Assembly: GCF_004341845.1 (NCBI RefSeq)
Contig: NZ_SLVB01000005.1
Coordinates: forward strand, 248,001-312,000
Direction of reading: 5' to 3'
DNA length: 64,000 nucleotides
DNA from: Novosphingobium sp. PhB165
GTDB taxonomy: Bacteria > Pseudomonadota > Alphaproteobacteria > Sphingomonadales > Sphingomonadaceae
In this document: positions 8,369 through 16,630 of the stretch, in pieces
Position numbering within the stretch: the stretch's first letter is position 1
Layout of the letters: each line of letters begins with the position of its first letter
Translations under genes and position numbers: made by a program
The notes under the pieces: generated by a model
Told to the model about the DNA's origin: nothing
Seen by the model: the letters and a program-made list of their open reading frames with translations, nothing else
Databases searched by the model: none

Positions 8369-8686
8369 TCAGCCGAGGAAAGCGCGGCGGGCTTCGACCT
8401 GCTTGGTCTCAAGCGCGGTGCGCACTTCGGCTTCGCTGGTGTCCACGCCGGCGGCGGTAAGGTCGCCGATGAGCTTGCGGATCACGTCTTCGTCACCGGC
8501 TTCCTCGAAATCGGCCTGGACTACGGCCTTGGCGTAAGCCTCGGTCTCGGCGTGGGAAAGCGCCATGCGCTCGGCCGCCCATTCGCCCAGCAGGCGGTTG
8601 CGGCGGGCCTGAATGCGGAACTGGATGTCGGCATCATGCACGAACTTGGCCTCCTCTGCCCGCTCGCGATCCTGGAAACTCGTCAT
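8369..8686 (-). CDS. F1-ATPase inhibitor zeta subunit (DUF1476)
   Basis: A 105-residue helical protein beginning MTSFQDRERAEEAKF, the signature of the alphaproteobacterial DUF1476/zeta family. Its N-terminal helix plugs the F1 motor and blocks ATP hydrolysis (known from Paracoccus). The remainder forms the four-helix body (RRNRLLGEWAAERM, DEDVIRKLIGDL). Start ATG 8686 is chosen over an upstream in-frame start at 8794 because the family begins at this motif. It heads the zeta-bolA-grxD group. Confidence 0.9.
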   Translation of the reverse strand: MTSFQDRERAEEAKFVHDADIQFRIQARRNRLLGEWAAERMALSHAETEAYAKAVVQADFEEAGDEDVIRKLIGDLTAAGVDTSEAEVRTALETKQVEARRAFLG

Positions 8687-8817
8687 CAGGCACCCTTTGG
8701 TAATACACTGCCACGGTAGGATTAGCACGTGCCGATAGGGCGAGGACGGATTGCGTTCAATCCTGTTTCGCAGAATGAGTCGCAAAAGCGACACGACGCT
8801 GATTGGCGCGAGATCTC

Positions 8818-8968
8818 TGCGGCACCAGCCCGCTCCTCCACCCGACCTCCCCTACGGGGTAGAATCTGGGAGGTCGGCCCCCTCAGCGAAAAGGTCCCCC
8901 GGACCTTTTTCGTGTCCTTCGGGACGGGAGCGGGCTGGTGCCGCAAGCCATTCGCGGATGCGAATGGC
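8818..8968. repeat. Compound palindromic element (multi-hairpin) upstream of the zeta gene
   Basis: A 19-base perfect inverted repeat (8818-8836 with 8927-8945) encloses a 10-bp stem (8842-8851 with 8868-8877), a stem AAAAGGTCC-CCC-GGACCTTTT (8889-8909) and a small GTCC-TTCG-GGAC loop. A further perfect hairpin follows at once, GCCATTCGC-GGAT-GCGAATGGC (8947-8968). It fills most of the 328-base gap between leuD (3' side) and the zeta gene (5' side). The right end resembles sequence at 22847-22876. Whether it acts as RNA or DNA is unknown. Confidence 0.7.
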
Positions 8969-9014
8969 GCACCCCAAAAAGACTCGGGCCGGTGCCGCGA
9001 AAGGTGTCTTTATC

Positions 9015-9614
9015 TTACGCTGTCGCCGGCGTGCGGGCGAGGAACGGCAGGTCCGCCTTGGCCTTCGCCTCGTAACCGGAAATCTGCTTGCCTTGCGCCA
9101 TCGTCAGGCCGACTTCGTCCAGCCCTAAGAGCAGGCAGTGCTTGCGGAAGGCGTCGATTTCGAACGTCCAGCGGTCCTGGAACGGTGTCGTTACCGACTG
9201 GGTCTCCAGATCGATGTCGATCGGCTGTTCGGGCGCGACTTCCATCAGGCGGTCGATCGCGTCCTGCGGCAGTGCCACGGTCAGGATGCCGTTCTTGAAG
9301 GCATTGCCCGAGAAGATGTCCGAGAAGCTGGGCGCGATCACGCAGGTTACGCCCATGTCGAGCAGGGCCCAGGCGGCATGCTCGCGGCTCGATCCACAGC
9401 CGAAGTTGTCACCCGCGATCAGGATCGGCGCGCCCGCATAGTCGGGATCAGTGAAGACGTTGCCCGGCTCTTTCTTGACAGCCTCGAACGCGCCTCGGCC
9501 AAGGCCTTCGCGGGTGATCGTCTTGAGCCAATGGGCGGGGATGATGACGTCGGTATCGACGTTCTTGCGCCCGAACGGGATGGCCCGTCCGGCGACATGG
9601 GAGATCGGCTGCAT
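9015..9614 (-). CDS. leuD: 3-isopropylmalate dehydratase small subunit
   Basis: A 199-residue LeuD, the swivel-domain subunit of isopropylmalate isomerase in leucine synthesis. Signature segments are GRAIPFGRKNVDTDVIIPA, GDNFGCGSSREHAAWAL and APSFSDIFSGNAFKNG. The ATG start at 9614 overlaps the stop of the preceding small gene as TGATG, implying translational coupling; a TTG one codon upstream is less likely. It follows leuC in the same operon. Confidence 0.97.
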   Translation of the reverse strand: MQPISHVAGRAIPFGRKNVDTDVIIPAHWLKTITREGLGRGAFEAVKKEPGNVFTDPDYAGAPILIAGDNFGCGSSREHAAWALLDMGVTCVIAPSFSDIFSGNAFKNGILTVALPQDAIDRLMEVAPEQPIDIDLETQSVTTPFQDRWTFEIDAFRKHCLLLGLDEVGLTMAQGKQISGYEAKAKADLPFLARTPATA

Positions 9615-9775
9615 CAATCGGTCTCTGGTGCCTTCTCGGGGTGAAGCGGCTTTTCGGCGCGCGCCTTGCGGCGCTTCACGAAGAGCAGGGCGGCGGCGAT
9701 GGCGGCCGAACCGATGGCGGCGCCGGCGGCGATCGCGGCCTTGCCGGCGAGGTCGTTCTTGGTTTCGTCGGACAT
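9614..9775 (-). CDS. Small single-pass membrane protein between leuC and leuD
   Basis: A 53-residue protein. The N-terminus is polar (MSDETKNDL), an alanine/glycine-rich helix of about 20 residues (IAAGAAIGSAAIAAALLFV) can span the membrane, and the tail is strongly basic (KRRKARAEK). It starts 8 bases after the leuC stop and its stop shares an A with the leuD start, so it is co-translated inside the leu operon. No family is recognised. A membrane anchor or helper is speculation. Confidence 0.7.
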   Translation of the reverse strand: MSDETKNDLAGKAAIAAGAAIGSAAIAAALLFVKRRKARAEKPLHPEKAPETD

Positions 9776-9783
9776 ATCGTGCT

Positions 9784-11217
9784 TTATCCCATCAGTTCGC
9801 GCACATCGGTGAGCTTGCCGGTCACGGCCGCGGCGGCGGCCATGGCGGGGCTCATCAGGTGGGTACGGCTGCCGGGGCCCTGGCGGCCAGTGAAGTTGCG
9901 GTTGCTGGTTGAGGCGCAGCGTTCGCCCGCCGGAACCTTGTCCGGGTTCATGGCGAGGCAGGCCGAGCAGCCGGGTTCGCGCCATTCCAGACCCGCGTCG
10001 ATGATGATCTTGTCGAGGCCTTCGGCTTCGGCCTGCGCCTTCACGAGGCCCGATCCGGGGACGACGATCGCCCACTTCACGTTATCGGCCTTGTGGCGAC
10101 CCTTGAGCACTTCGGCGGCGGCGCGAATATCTTCGATGCGGCTGTTGGTGCAGGAGCCGATGAAGACGTTCTGCACTTCGACGTCGGTCAGCCGGGTGCC
10201 CGGCGTCAGGCCCATGTAATCGAGGCTGACCTTCACCGCGTCGCGCTTGGAGGCATCGGCGAAGTCTTCCGGGGCCGGGACGATGCCGCCGATGGCGGAC
10301 GTATCCTCGGGGCTGGTGCCCCAGGTCACGGTGGGCTGGATTTCCTCGGCACGGATGAAGACGGACTTGTCGAACGTCGCGCCTTCGTCGGTCGCCAGGC
10401 TCTTCCACCAGGTGACGGCCTTGTCCCAGTCCTCGCCCACGGGCGTGTAGGGGCGGCCTTTCAGATATTCGAACGTGATGTCGTCCGGCGCGATCAGGCC
10501 GGCGCGGGCGCCGCCCTCGATCGACATGTTGCAGACGGTCAGGCGGCCTTCGACGGACATTTCCTCGAAGACGTTGCCGCGATACTCGATCACGTAGCCG
10601 GTGCCGCCGGCCGTGCCGATCACGCCGATCACGTGCAGGATCACGTCCTTGGGGGTGACGCCGGCGCCCAGCGTGCCCTCGACGCGGACTTCGAAGCTCT
10701 TCGAGCGCTTGAGCAGCAGCGTCTGCGTGGCGAGCACGTGCTCCACCTCGCTGGTGCCGATACCGAAGGCGAGGGCGCCGATGCCGCCGTGGCAGGCAGT
10801 GTGGCTGTCACCGCAGACGATCGTGGCTCCAGGCAGCGAGAAGCCCTGCTCGGGGCCGACGACATGGACGATGCCCTGTTCGGCATCGGTCGAATCGATA
10901 TAGCGAATGCCGAATTCGGGCGCGTTCTTCTTGAGCGTGGCCAGTTGCTGCGCGCTCTCGGGATCCGCGATGGGCAGCACGTGGCCTTCCGCGTCCTTGC
11001 GGGCCGTGGTCGGCAGGTTGTGGTCGGGCACCGCGAGCGTAAGGTCGGGGCGGCGCACCGGGCGTCCGGCCACGCGAAGGCTCTCGAAGGCCTGCGGGCT
11101 GGTCACTTCGTGAACGAGGTGACGGTCGATGTAGACGAGACTGGTGCCGTCATCGCGCGTGTCGACGACGTGGGCGTCCCAGATCTTCTGGTAAAGGGTG
11201 CGCGGCGTGTTGGTCAT
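9784..11217 (-). CDS. leuC: 3-isopropylmalate dehydratase large subunit
   Basis: A 477-residue LeuC of the aconitase family, which isomerises 2- and 3-isopropylmalate with LeuD. The [4Fe-4S] ligands are visible in FIGSCTNSRIED and GCSACLAMNPD, and the substrate region in VCGDSHTACHGG. The start MTNTPRTLYQKIWDAHVV at 11217 matches the family; the upstream in-frame extension to 11283 is not typical. It is the first gene of leuC - small membrane protein - leuD. Confidence 0.97.
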   Translation of the reverse strand: MTNTPRTLYQKIWDAHVVDTRDDGTSLVYIDRHLVHEVTSPQAFESLRVAGRPVRRPDLTLAVPDHNLPTTARKDAEGHVLPIADPESAQQLATLKKNAPEFGIRYIDSTDAEQGIVHVVGPEQGFSLPGATIVCGDSHTACHGGIGALAFGIGTSEVEHVLATQTLLLKRSKSFEVRVEGTLGAGVTPKDVILHVIGVIGTAGGTGYVIEYRGNVFEEMSVEGRLTVCNMSIEGGARAGLIAPDDITFEYLKGRPYTPVGEDWDKAVTWWKSLATDEGATFDKSVFIRAEEIQPTVTWGTSPEDTSAIGGIVPAPEDFADASKRDAVKVSLDYMGLTPGTRLTDVEVQNVFIGSCTNSRIEDIRAAAEVLKGRHKADNVKWAIVVPGSGLVKAQAEAEGLDKIIIDAGLEWREPGCSACLAMNPDKVPAGERCASTSNRNFTGRQGPGSRTHLMSPAMAAAAAVTGKLTDVRELMG

Positions 11218-11317
11218 GATGAAAGGGCGATTAGGCGTGCCTGCCCGGCAATTCAAGGGGGACGGGCACGCCTTTTCGCGCAACTTTATTCGTTATGGGG
11301 TCAATCGAGGTTGGCGC

Positions 11318-11692
11318 TTAGCCGCGATGGCCGTTGCGATCGCCGCGTTCCGCACGCAGGGCGAAGTGAACCTTGTCGATGCGGGTCTGGAGCGTCTGCA
11401 TCTCGCGGGCGTTCAGGCCGCCACGGGCGTAAGAGGCGTGGAGGCGCTGGATATCCGCTGCATCGCGGCGCAGGCCGTCGGCTTCGCGCGGGCTGATCGT
11501 GCGGTGGGCGGCGGCACGGTCGATCTGGCCGCGCAGGCCGGCGATATCGGCGCGGATCGAGGCTTCGCGGTTGGGGGTGATGCGGGCAGCCTCGTGGCGG
11601 GGGGCGGCAGCTTCAGCAATGCCCGGGGCAATGGCCGAGATGCCCAGAGCGGCGACCAGGGCGGGGACGATGAAGCGGGCGGTCTTGCGCAT
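11318..11692 (-). CDS. Small secreted helical protein of unknown function
   Basis: A 124-residue protein with a clear signal peptide (MRKTARFIVPALVAALGISAIAP, likely cleaved after AEAAA). The mature part is charged and helical, rich in Arg, Ala and Glu, with heptad-like stretches (ADIAGLRGQIDRAAAH, LRRDAADIQRLH). AAGGAA is a good ribosome-binding site before ATG 11692. It resembles small periplasmic proteins common in sphingomonads; no named domain is recognised. Confidence 0.75.
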   Translation of the reverse strand: MRKTARFIVPALVAALGISAIAPGIAEAAAPRHEAARITPNREASIRADIAGLRGQIDRAAAHRTISPREADGLRRDAADIQRLHASYARGGLNAREMQTLQTRIDKVHFALRAERGDRNGHRG

Positions 11693-11929
11693 GAAGCGTT
11701 CCTTTTTTGGTTTTCTCTTCCGGGACTTGCTCCCGTCCATTCAGACTTAGAAGAGTGAACCTGAACGCCAGACGACTGAAACGTCACAGTCCTGTCGGCT
11801 TTTGTAACCAATTGTCGCTGAAGGCTCTTTTCTGGAAGATGTTCGAGTCGCAGCACGCAGCGGAAGGCGGTTGCAAGAAGCGCGAGCGAGAATGTTGCAT
11901 GATTTGCAACACCGGGTTCGCCCTATTCA

Positions 11930-12027
11930 TTTTTGCTGCGGCGCAACATGACGCAAAAGGATCGGGCCTTTCAGGCATCCTCTCCCAAAACTATTCCAGG
12001 CCGGTCCTTGTGACCGGCCTTTTTTTT
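11930..12027 (+). ncRNA. Candidate small RNA ending in a strong terminator
   Basis: A plus-strand terminator at 11998-12027 has no plus-strand gene before it; the nearest upstream gene runs the other way. The sequence before it includes an unpaired CTCTCCC stretch, of the kind often seen in sRNAs that pair with ribosome-binding sites. The 5' end is a guess and no good promoter could be fitted. The rest of the 411-base gap shows only the small repeat GTTGCA-TGATT-TGCAAC at 11894-11910. Confidence 0.35.
11998..12027 (+). terminator. Rho-independent terminator without an upstream plus-strand gene
   Basis: AGGCCGGTC-CTTGT-GACCGGCCT is a perfect 9-bp stem followed by seven further T residues. It ends about 75 bases before crtZ and implies an unannotated plus-strand transcript. 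Confidence 0.85.
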
Positions 12028-12103
12028 GGCCGCAACCGCTGCGGAAATGTGGGGTCTGCGCGATGGCGCTGACAAGTGGGCTCGCGGCGTCTAGACTTGT
12101 GGT

Positions 12104-12616
12104 ATGTCCACGTTGCTTGCTGCCCTTATCGTGCTTGCCACCGTCGCTGCGATGGAGGGGGTGGCTTGGGCCAGCCACAAGTACATCATGCACGGCTTTG
12201 CGTGGGGCTGGCACCGCGATCATCATGAGCCGCACGACAATCGCCTCGAACGGAACGACCGCTTCGCCCTGTTCGGCGCAGCGCTCAGCATTGCGCTTTT
12301 CGCGGTGGGTTCGCCGATGCTGATGGGGCCGAGCGCGTGGGAGCCGGGTACCTGGATGGGCCTCGGCGTGCTGATCTACGGCATTATATATACGCTGGTG
12401 CACGATGGCCTTGTCCACCAGCGGTACTTCGTCTGGGTGCCGAAGCGGGGCTATGCGAAACGGCTGGTGCAGGCGCATCGGTTGCACCATGCGACTTTGG
12501 GCCGCGAGGGCGGCGTGAGCTTCGGTTTCCTGATCGCGCGTGACCCTGCGGCGCTCAGGCGCGAACTGCGCGAACAGCGCAAGAATGGCATTGCAGTCCT
12601 ACGCGACGCCGTCTGA
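12104..12616 (+). CDS. crtZ: Beta-carotene hydroxylase
   Basis: A 170-residue membrane di-iron hydroxylase that converts beta-carotene to zeaxanthin by 3,3'-hydroxylation. The histidine boxes are all present: HKYIMH, HRDHH, HDGLVHQR and HRLHH. Two to four hydrophobic segments lie between them. Sphingomonads make zeaxanthin-derived yellow pigments, which fits. No other carotenoid gene is adjacent. It converges with the DUF454 gene two bases after its stop. No clear ribosome-binding site precedes the ATG. Confidence 0.95.
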   Translation: MSTLLAALIVLATVAAMEGVAWASHKYIMHGFAWGWHRDHHEPHDNRLERNDRFALFGAALSIALFAVGSPMLMGPSAWEPGTWMGLGVLIYGIIYTLVHDGLVHQRYFVWVPKRGYAKRLVQAHRLHHATLGREGGVSFGFLIARDPAALRRELREQRKNGIAVLRDAV

Positions 12617-12618
12617 CG

Positions 12619-12978
12619 CTACTCCGCCCGCGTCCAGATCCACGGGCCGATTACCGCCAGCACGCCCGCCGGGATCAGAACCCAGGGCCAGCCCACCGTA
12701 AACCAGGTGAACGGGATCGAGGCGCTCATCGCCAGGATTGCGGAGACCTTGCCCTTGCGGCTGACCGCGCGCCGATCTCTCCATTCGCGCAAGTTGTGAC
12801 CGTAATGCGGGTGGTTGTAGAGCCGCTCGGCCCATTCCGGGTGGCTCTTGCCGAAGCACCATGCCGCCAGCAGATAGAACACCACCGTCGGCATCACCGG
12901 AAGGAAGATGCCGATCGTGCCAAGGGCCACGAAGAACAGCCCCGCCGCCATCCATGCGTGGCGGCTGACGTGCTTCAT
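12619..12978 (-). CDS. YbaN/DUF454 inner membrane protein
   Basis: A 119-residue protein with three to four membrane segments. Family features are GTIGIFLPVMPTVVFYLLAAWCFGKS, followed by HPHYGHNLREWRDRRAVSRKGK. The function of this family is unknown. The ATG overlaps the sufE stop codon (ATGA), so it is translationally coupled to sufE. Confidence 0.88.
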   Translation of the reverse strand: MKHVSRHAWMAAGLFFVALGTIGIFLPVMPTVVFYLLAAWCFGKSHPEWAERLYNHPHYGHNLREWRDRRAVSRKGKVSAILAMSASIPFTWFTVGWPWVLIPAGVLAVIGPWIWTRAE

Positions 12979-13388
12979 GTAGTGCTCGCGTAGCGCGCGG
13001 CGGTCTCGCGGATCAGCGCGATCATGTTCGGCACACCCTGCGTCCGGTTGGACGAGAGCTGGTTCTTCAGGTCGAACGGCTCCAGCGCGGCGGCGATGTC
13101 GGTTTCCGCCACTTCGGCGGCCGGCCGGTCCTGCACGGCGGAGATCACGAGCGAGACAATGCCCTTGGTGATCGCCGCATTGCTGTCCGCCAGGAAGTGC
13201 AGCGTGCCGTCCTCGCGGGCCATGGGATAGACCCAGACGCTGGCCGAGCAGCCGCGCACTTTGGTCGCGTCCGTCTTCAACGCGTCGGGCATGGGATCGA
13301 GTTCGGAACCGAGGCCGATCAGGAGGCGATAGCGTTCATCGCCTTCGGAAAACTCGTATTCTTCGCGGATGTCGTCGAGGCTGCGCAT
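12975..13388 (-). CDS. SufE family Fe-S assembly protein
   Basis: A 137-residue SufE-type protein, which takes sulfur from the cysteine desulfurase SufS for cluster assembly. The sulfur-accepting cysteine is in KVRGCSASVWVY at about residue 51, and LTSNRTQGVPNM-like sequence (LSSNRTQGVPNM) closes the domain. Start ATG 13388 gives the usual length; the frame stays open far upstream, but only as an antisense shadow of nadE. It is divergent from nadE and coupled to the DUF454 gene. Confidence 0.93.
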   Translation of the reverse strand: MRSLDDIREEYEFSEGDERYRLLIGLGSELDPMPDALKTDATKVRGCSASVWVYPMAREDGTLHFLADSNAAITKGIVSLVISAVQDRPAAEVAETDIAAALEPFDLKNQLSSNRTQGVPNMIALIRETAARYASTT

Positions 13389-13466
13389 GACCTGCCATTT
13401 AAGCGCGACGCGGGGGAGGGCAAGGGGAAGTTGCCTCTGGCGTCCGATCCTGTCAGGGATTCGCCC

Positions 13467-15521
13467 ATGAGTGCACATCCCTTTTTCTCCATGCACGAAC
13501 ACGGCTTCGTGCGCGTCGCCACTTCCACGCCCAAGGTCCGTACTGCCGATGTCGCCTTCAATCGCGACGCCGTGCTGGCAGAGGCGCAGCGCGCGCATGA
13601 GGCGCATGTGGACCTGCTGGTCTTCCCCGAACTGTGCCTCTCTTCCTACGCGATCGACGATCTGCACTTGCAGGCGGCGATGATCGAGGCGGTGGAAGCG
13701 GCCGTGGCGGAAATCGTCCACGCCAGCGCCGATCTCTCGCCCGTGCTGCTCGTGGGTGCGGCGCTGCCGCACAAGGGGCGGCTCTACAATTGCGCGCTCG
13801 CCATCGCACATGGGCGGCTGCTGGGCGTGGTGCCCAAGTCCTACCTGCCCAACTACCGCGAGTTCTACGAAAAGCGCTGGTTCGCCAGCGGCAAGACGCT
13901 GAAGGGTCAGACCATCCGCGTGAACGGGCAGGATGTGCCCTTCGGCGTCGATCTGGTCTTCGCCTCCGAAGTGCTGCCGAACTTCCGCTTCTTCATCGAG
14001 ATCTGCGAGGATATCTGGGCCGCCACCCCGCCCAGCTCGCACGGCGCGCTCGCCGGGGCGACGATCCTGTGCAACCTTTCCGCCTCCAACATCGTCATCG
14101 GCAAGTCGGACGAACGGCACTTGCTCTGCCGCTCGCAGTCGGCCCGCGCCACGGCGGCCTACGTCTACTCCGCCGCCGGGCATGGCGAGAGCACGACCGA
14201 CCTTGCCTGGGACGGGCAGGGCATCGTCTACGAACTGGGCGACCTGCTGGCGGAGAGCGAGCGCTTCTCGCTGGAGGCGGAACTCTGCATCGCCGACGTC
14301 GATGTGGACCGCATCGTCAACGACCGGATGCGTGTGCCCACCTTCAACGACGCGGCCGAAGTGGCGGGCAATCCCGACGAGAACTTCCGCACCGTGCGCT
14401 TCCGCCATGCCCCGGCGGGCGGCGACATCGGCCTGATCCGCCCGGTCTCGCGCTTCCCCTTCGTGCCCTCGCGCGCCGACAAGCTGGACGCGGACTGCTA
14501 CGAGGCTTTCAACATCCAGGTCGATGGCCTGATGCGCCGCATTGAGGCGACCGGGGCGAAGTCGATGGTGATCGGCATTTCGGGCGGGCTTGATTCGACC
14601 CACGCGCTGATCGTCGCCGCCCGTGCCTGCGATCGGCTGGGCCTGCCGCGCACGTTCATTCGCGGCTATACGATGCCCGGCTTCGCCACCAGCGACGGCA
14701 CCAAGTCCAATGCCTGGAAGCTGATGAACGCCGTCGGCATCACCGCCGAGGAGATCGACATCCGCCCCACGGCCACGACGATGCTGCATAACATCGGCCA
14801 CGCCTTCTCGAACGGAGAGCCCGTTTACGACGTGACGTTCGAGAACGTGCAGGCGGGCCTGCGCACCGATTACCTGTTCCGCCTTGCCAACCAGCACGAC
14901 GGCTTCGTGATCGGCACCGGCGACTTGTCCGAACTCGCGCTCGGCTGGTGTACTTACGGCGTCGGCGACCAGATGAGCCACTATACGGTCAACGCGGGCG
15001 TGCCCAAGACGCTGATCCAGTACCTGATCCGCTGGTGTGCCACGACCGACCAGTTCGGCGCCGAGACCGAGGAAGTGTTGCTCGCCATCCTCGGCACCGA
15101 GATCTCGCCCGAACTCGTGCCCGCCGGCGCGGACGGCGCGATCCAGAGCACCGAGGCCAAGATCGGGCCATACGAGCTCAACGACTTCTTCCTCCATCAC
15201 GTCATGCGCTTCGGGCAGAAGCCGTCGAAAGTCGCTTTCCTTGCGCTCCATGCCTGGCGCGATGCCGCGGCGGGGGCATGGCCGGCGGGCTTCCCGGAGG
15301 ATCGCAAGAACGAGTACGACCTCGCCACGATCCGTTCGTGGCTGGAGAAGTTCCTGCGGCGCTTCTTCGCCTTCAGCCAGTTCAAGCGCTCGGCCGTGCC
15401 GAATGGGCCGAAGGTCTCCTCCGGCGGCGCCCTCAGCCCGCGCGGCGACTGGCGCGCGCCGTCCGATGCCAGCGCAGCGGTGTGGCTGGCCGAACTGGAA
15501 GCGAGGGTGCCCATCCGCTGA
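13467..15521 (+). CDS. nadE: Glutamine-dependent NAD(+) synthetase
   Basis: A 684-residue two-domain enzyme that amidates nicotinic acid adenine dinucleotide to NAD using glutamine. The N-terminal nitrilase-like glutaminase has the Glu-Lys-Cys triad visible in VFPELCLSSYA, the KSYLPNYREFYEKRWF segment and FIEICEDIW. The C-terminal synthetase has the PP-loop SGGLDSTHAL at about residue 370 and a GTGDLSELALGWCTYG segment. The length matches the long, tuberculosis-type NadE. ATG 13467 is chosen over a 90-codon upstream extension that overlaps sufE. A repeat element begins 7 bases after its stop. Confidence 0.97.
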   Translation: MSAHPFFSMHEHGFVRVATSTPKVRTADVAFNRDAVLAEAQRAHEAHVDLLVFPELCLSSYAIDDLHLQAAMIEAVEAAVAEIVHASADLSPVLLVGAALPHKGRLYNCALAIAHGRLLGVVPKSYLPNYREFYEKRWFASGKTLKGQTIRVNGQDVPFGVDLVFASEVLPNFRFFIEICEDIWAATPPSSHGALAGATILCNLSASNIVIGKSDERHLLCRSQSARATAAYVYSAAGHGESTTDLAWDGQGIVYELGDLLAESERFSLEAELCIADVDVDRIVNDRMRVPTFNDAAEVAGNPDENFRTVRFRHAPAGGDIGLIRPVSRFPFVPSRADKLDADCYEAFNIQVDGLMRRIEATGAKSMVIGISGGLDSTHALIVAARACDRLGLPRTFIRGYTMPGFATSDGTKSNAWKLMNAVGITAEEIDIRPTATTMLHNIGHAFSNGEPVYDVTFENVQAGLRTDYLFRLANQHDGFVIGTGDLSELALGWCTYGVGDQMSHYTVNAGVPKTLIQYLIRWCATTDQFGAETEEVLLAILGTEISPELVPAGADGAIQSTEAKIGPYELNDFFLHHVMRFGQKPSKVAFLALHAWRDAAAGAWPAGFPEDRKNEYDLATIRSWLEKFLRRFFAFSQFKRSAVPNGPKVSSGGALSPRGDWRAPSDASAAVWLAELEARVPIR

Positions 15522-15527
15522 AGCGGC

Positions 15528-15652
15528 GGTTGACACAGTTGACACGGTCCAGGCGAAAAACCTGTCACCTTGCGGGTCCAAGGTGACACTTCAAGACCGG
15601 AAAGTGTCACCTTATGCCATGACCTGTCACCTTGTGCCGGCGCAAGGTGACA
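15528..15652. repeat. TTGACACAGTTGACACGG / TGTCACCTTG repeat cluster, copy 1
   Basis: GGTTGACACAGTTGACACGG starts at 15528. It is followed by TGTCACCTT sites in alternating orientation at 15563-15572, 15579-15588 (inverted), 15605-15614, 15625-15634 and 15643-15652 (inverted). Neighbouring opposite sites can pair. The same core occurs at 56627-56690. Both copies lie just after a plus-strand gene. Confidence 0.75.
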
Positions 15653-15800
15653 GCGGGCTGAGGCGTGCCGGAAGGCTGGCGGCGATATCATGTCGCCGAG
15701 GGTATGGACGGACCCTCATGTAGGAAAATGGAAAAGCGCTCCGGGACGCGGATCGTGGCGGGCGGCCTATAATAATACCGCAACAACTTAAGGTTCCCCG

Positions 15801-16625
15801 ATGATTTCCGCGCTTTCCGATGACCAGATCGCCATGCTGGACGCCGTGGACATCGCGGTTCGGGACAACACGAAATTCGTCTTCTCGCATCACGACACGA
15901 CCGAGACGATCATCGAAAGCCCCGGCCGGCTGGAGCTAGGCACCTACAAGTTCGGTTTCATGGGCGCGTTCAGCTATATCGGCATCGACGGTTCGCACAC
16001 GTTCATGACGCATATCGATTCGATCGGCCGTTTCTGCTCCATCGCGGCCAACGTCCTGTGCGGCGCGTCGGAGCATCCTACCGATTTCGTTTCGGCCAGT
16101 CCGATATTCGTAGGCTTCCCGATGAAGGGGCGGGATGTCGACGAATTCAAGGCGCGCAACCAAGAGGGCATCGCCCTAGCGGGGCGCAAGCTGGCCTCGG
16201 CTCTGGGCGACCGCGCCGACAAAGTCCGCATCGGCAATGACGTCTGGATCGGGGAGGGGGCCTTCATCCGGCGCGGGGTTACCATCGGAGATGGTGCGGT
16301 GATTGCCGCGCGCGCCGTCGTGACCCGAGATGTGCCGCCTTATGCCATCGTCGGCGGTTCCCCTGCGCGCATCATCCGCTATCGGTTCGAGCCCGAGGTG
16401 GTCGGCGAACTGCTGCGCCTGCAATGGTGGAATTACGGCCTGACCGCCCTGGAAGGTGCCGATTTCACGGATATCGCCAATGTCATCAGCACGGCGGACC
16501 GTCGCATCGCTTCCGGAGAGGCGCGCATCCATTCCGCTCCGCTGGCGGTAATCGGTACGGATGCTAGCCTGACGTTGTGTCGTTACGATGCCGATGCGCA
16601 GCACCTTGTTCCCGTCGCTGCCTGA
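15801..16625 (+). CDS. Hexapeptide-repeat acyltransferase (xenobiotic acyltransferase type)
   Basis: A 274-residue left-handed beta-helix acyltransferase. Hexapeptide repeats run through IGRFCSIAANVLCG and VRIGNDVWIGEGAFIRRGVTIGDGAVIAARAVV, and the LbH-XAT signature VPPYAIVGGSPARIIRYRF follows. The relatives (CatB/Vat group) acetylate antibiotics or sugars using acetyl-CoA. The true acceptor is unknown and resistance should not be assumed. The C-terminal 60 residues after the WWNYG segment are less typical. Codon use is slightly less biased than in its neighbours. Confidence 0.82.
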   Translation: MISALSDDQIAMLDAVDIAVRDNTKFVFSHHDTTETIIESPGRLELGTYKFGFMGAFSYIGIDGSHTFMTHIDSIGRFCSIAANVLCGASEHPTDFVSASPIFVGFPMKGRDVDEFKARNQEGIALAGRKLASALGDRADKVRIGNDVWIGEGAFIRRGVTIGDGAVIAARAVVTRDVPPYAIVGGSPARIIRYRFEPEVVGELLRLQWWNYGLTALEGADFTDIANVISTADRRIASGEARIHSAPLAVIGTDASLTLCRYDADAQHLVPVAA

Positions 16626-16630
16626 TTTCC

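Noticed and set aside
8889..8909. Rho-independent terminator for leuD
   Set aside because: The AAAAGGTCC/GGACCTTTT stem looks like a terminator alone, but it is an inner arm of the larger compound element, so it is described there. It may still end leuD transcripts.
12975..15581. An 868-codon minus-strand frame antisense to nadE
   Set aside because: Only its last 137 codons are a real gene (SufE). The rest is Arg/Ala/Gly/His-rich, has no domain, and mirrors the GC3 bias of nadE on the other strand.
15801..16625. Chloramphenicol/streptogramin acetyltransferase resistance gene
   Set aside because: The hexapeptide family match is clear, but the substrate cannot be told from sequence, and no resistance-island context is present.
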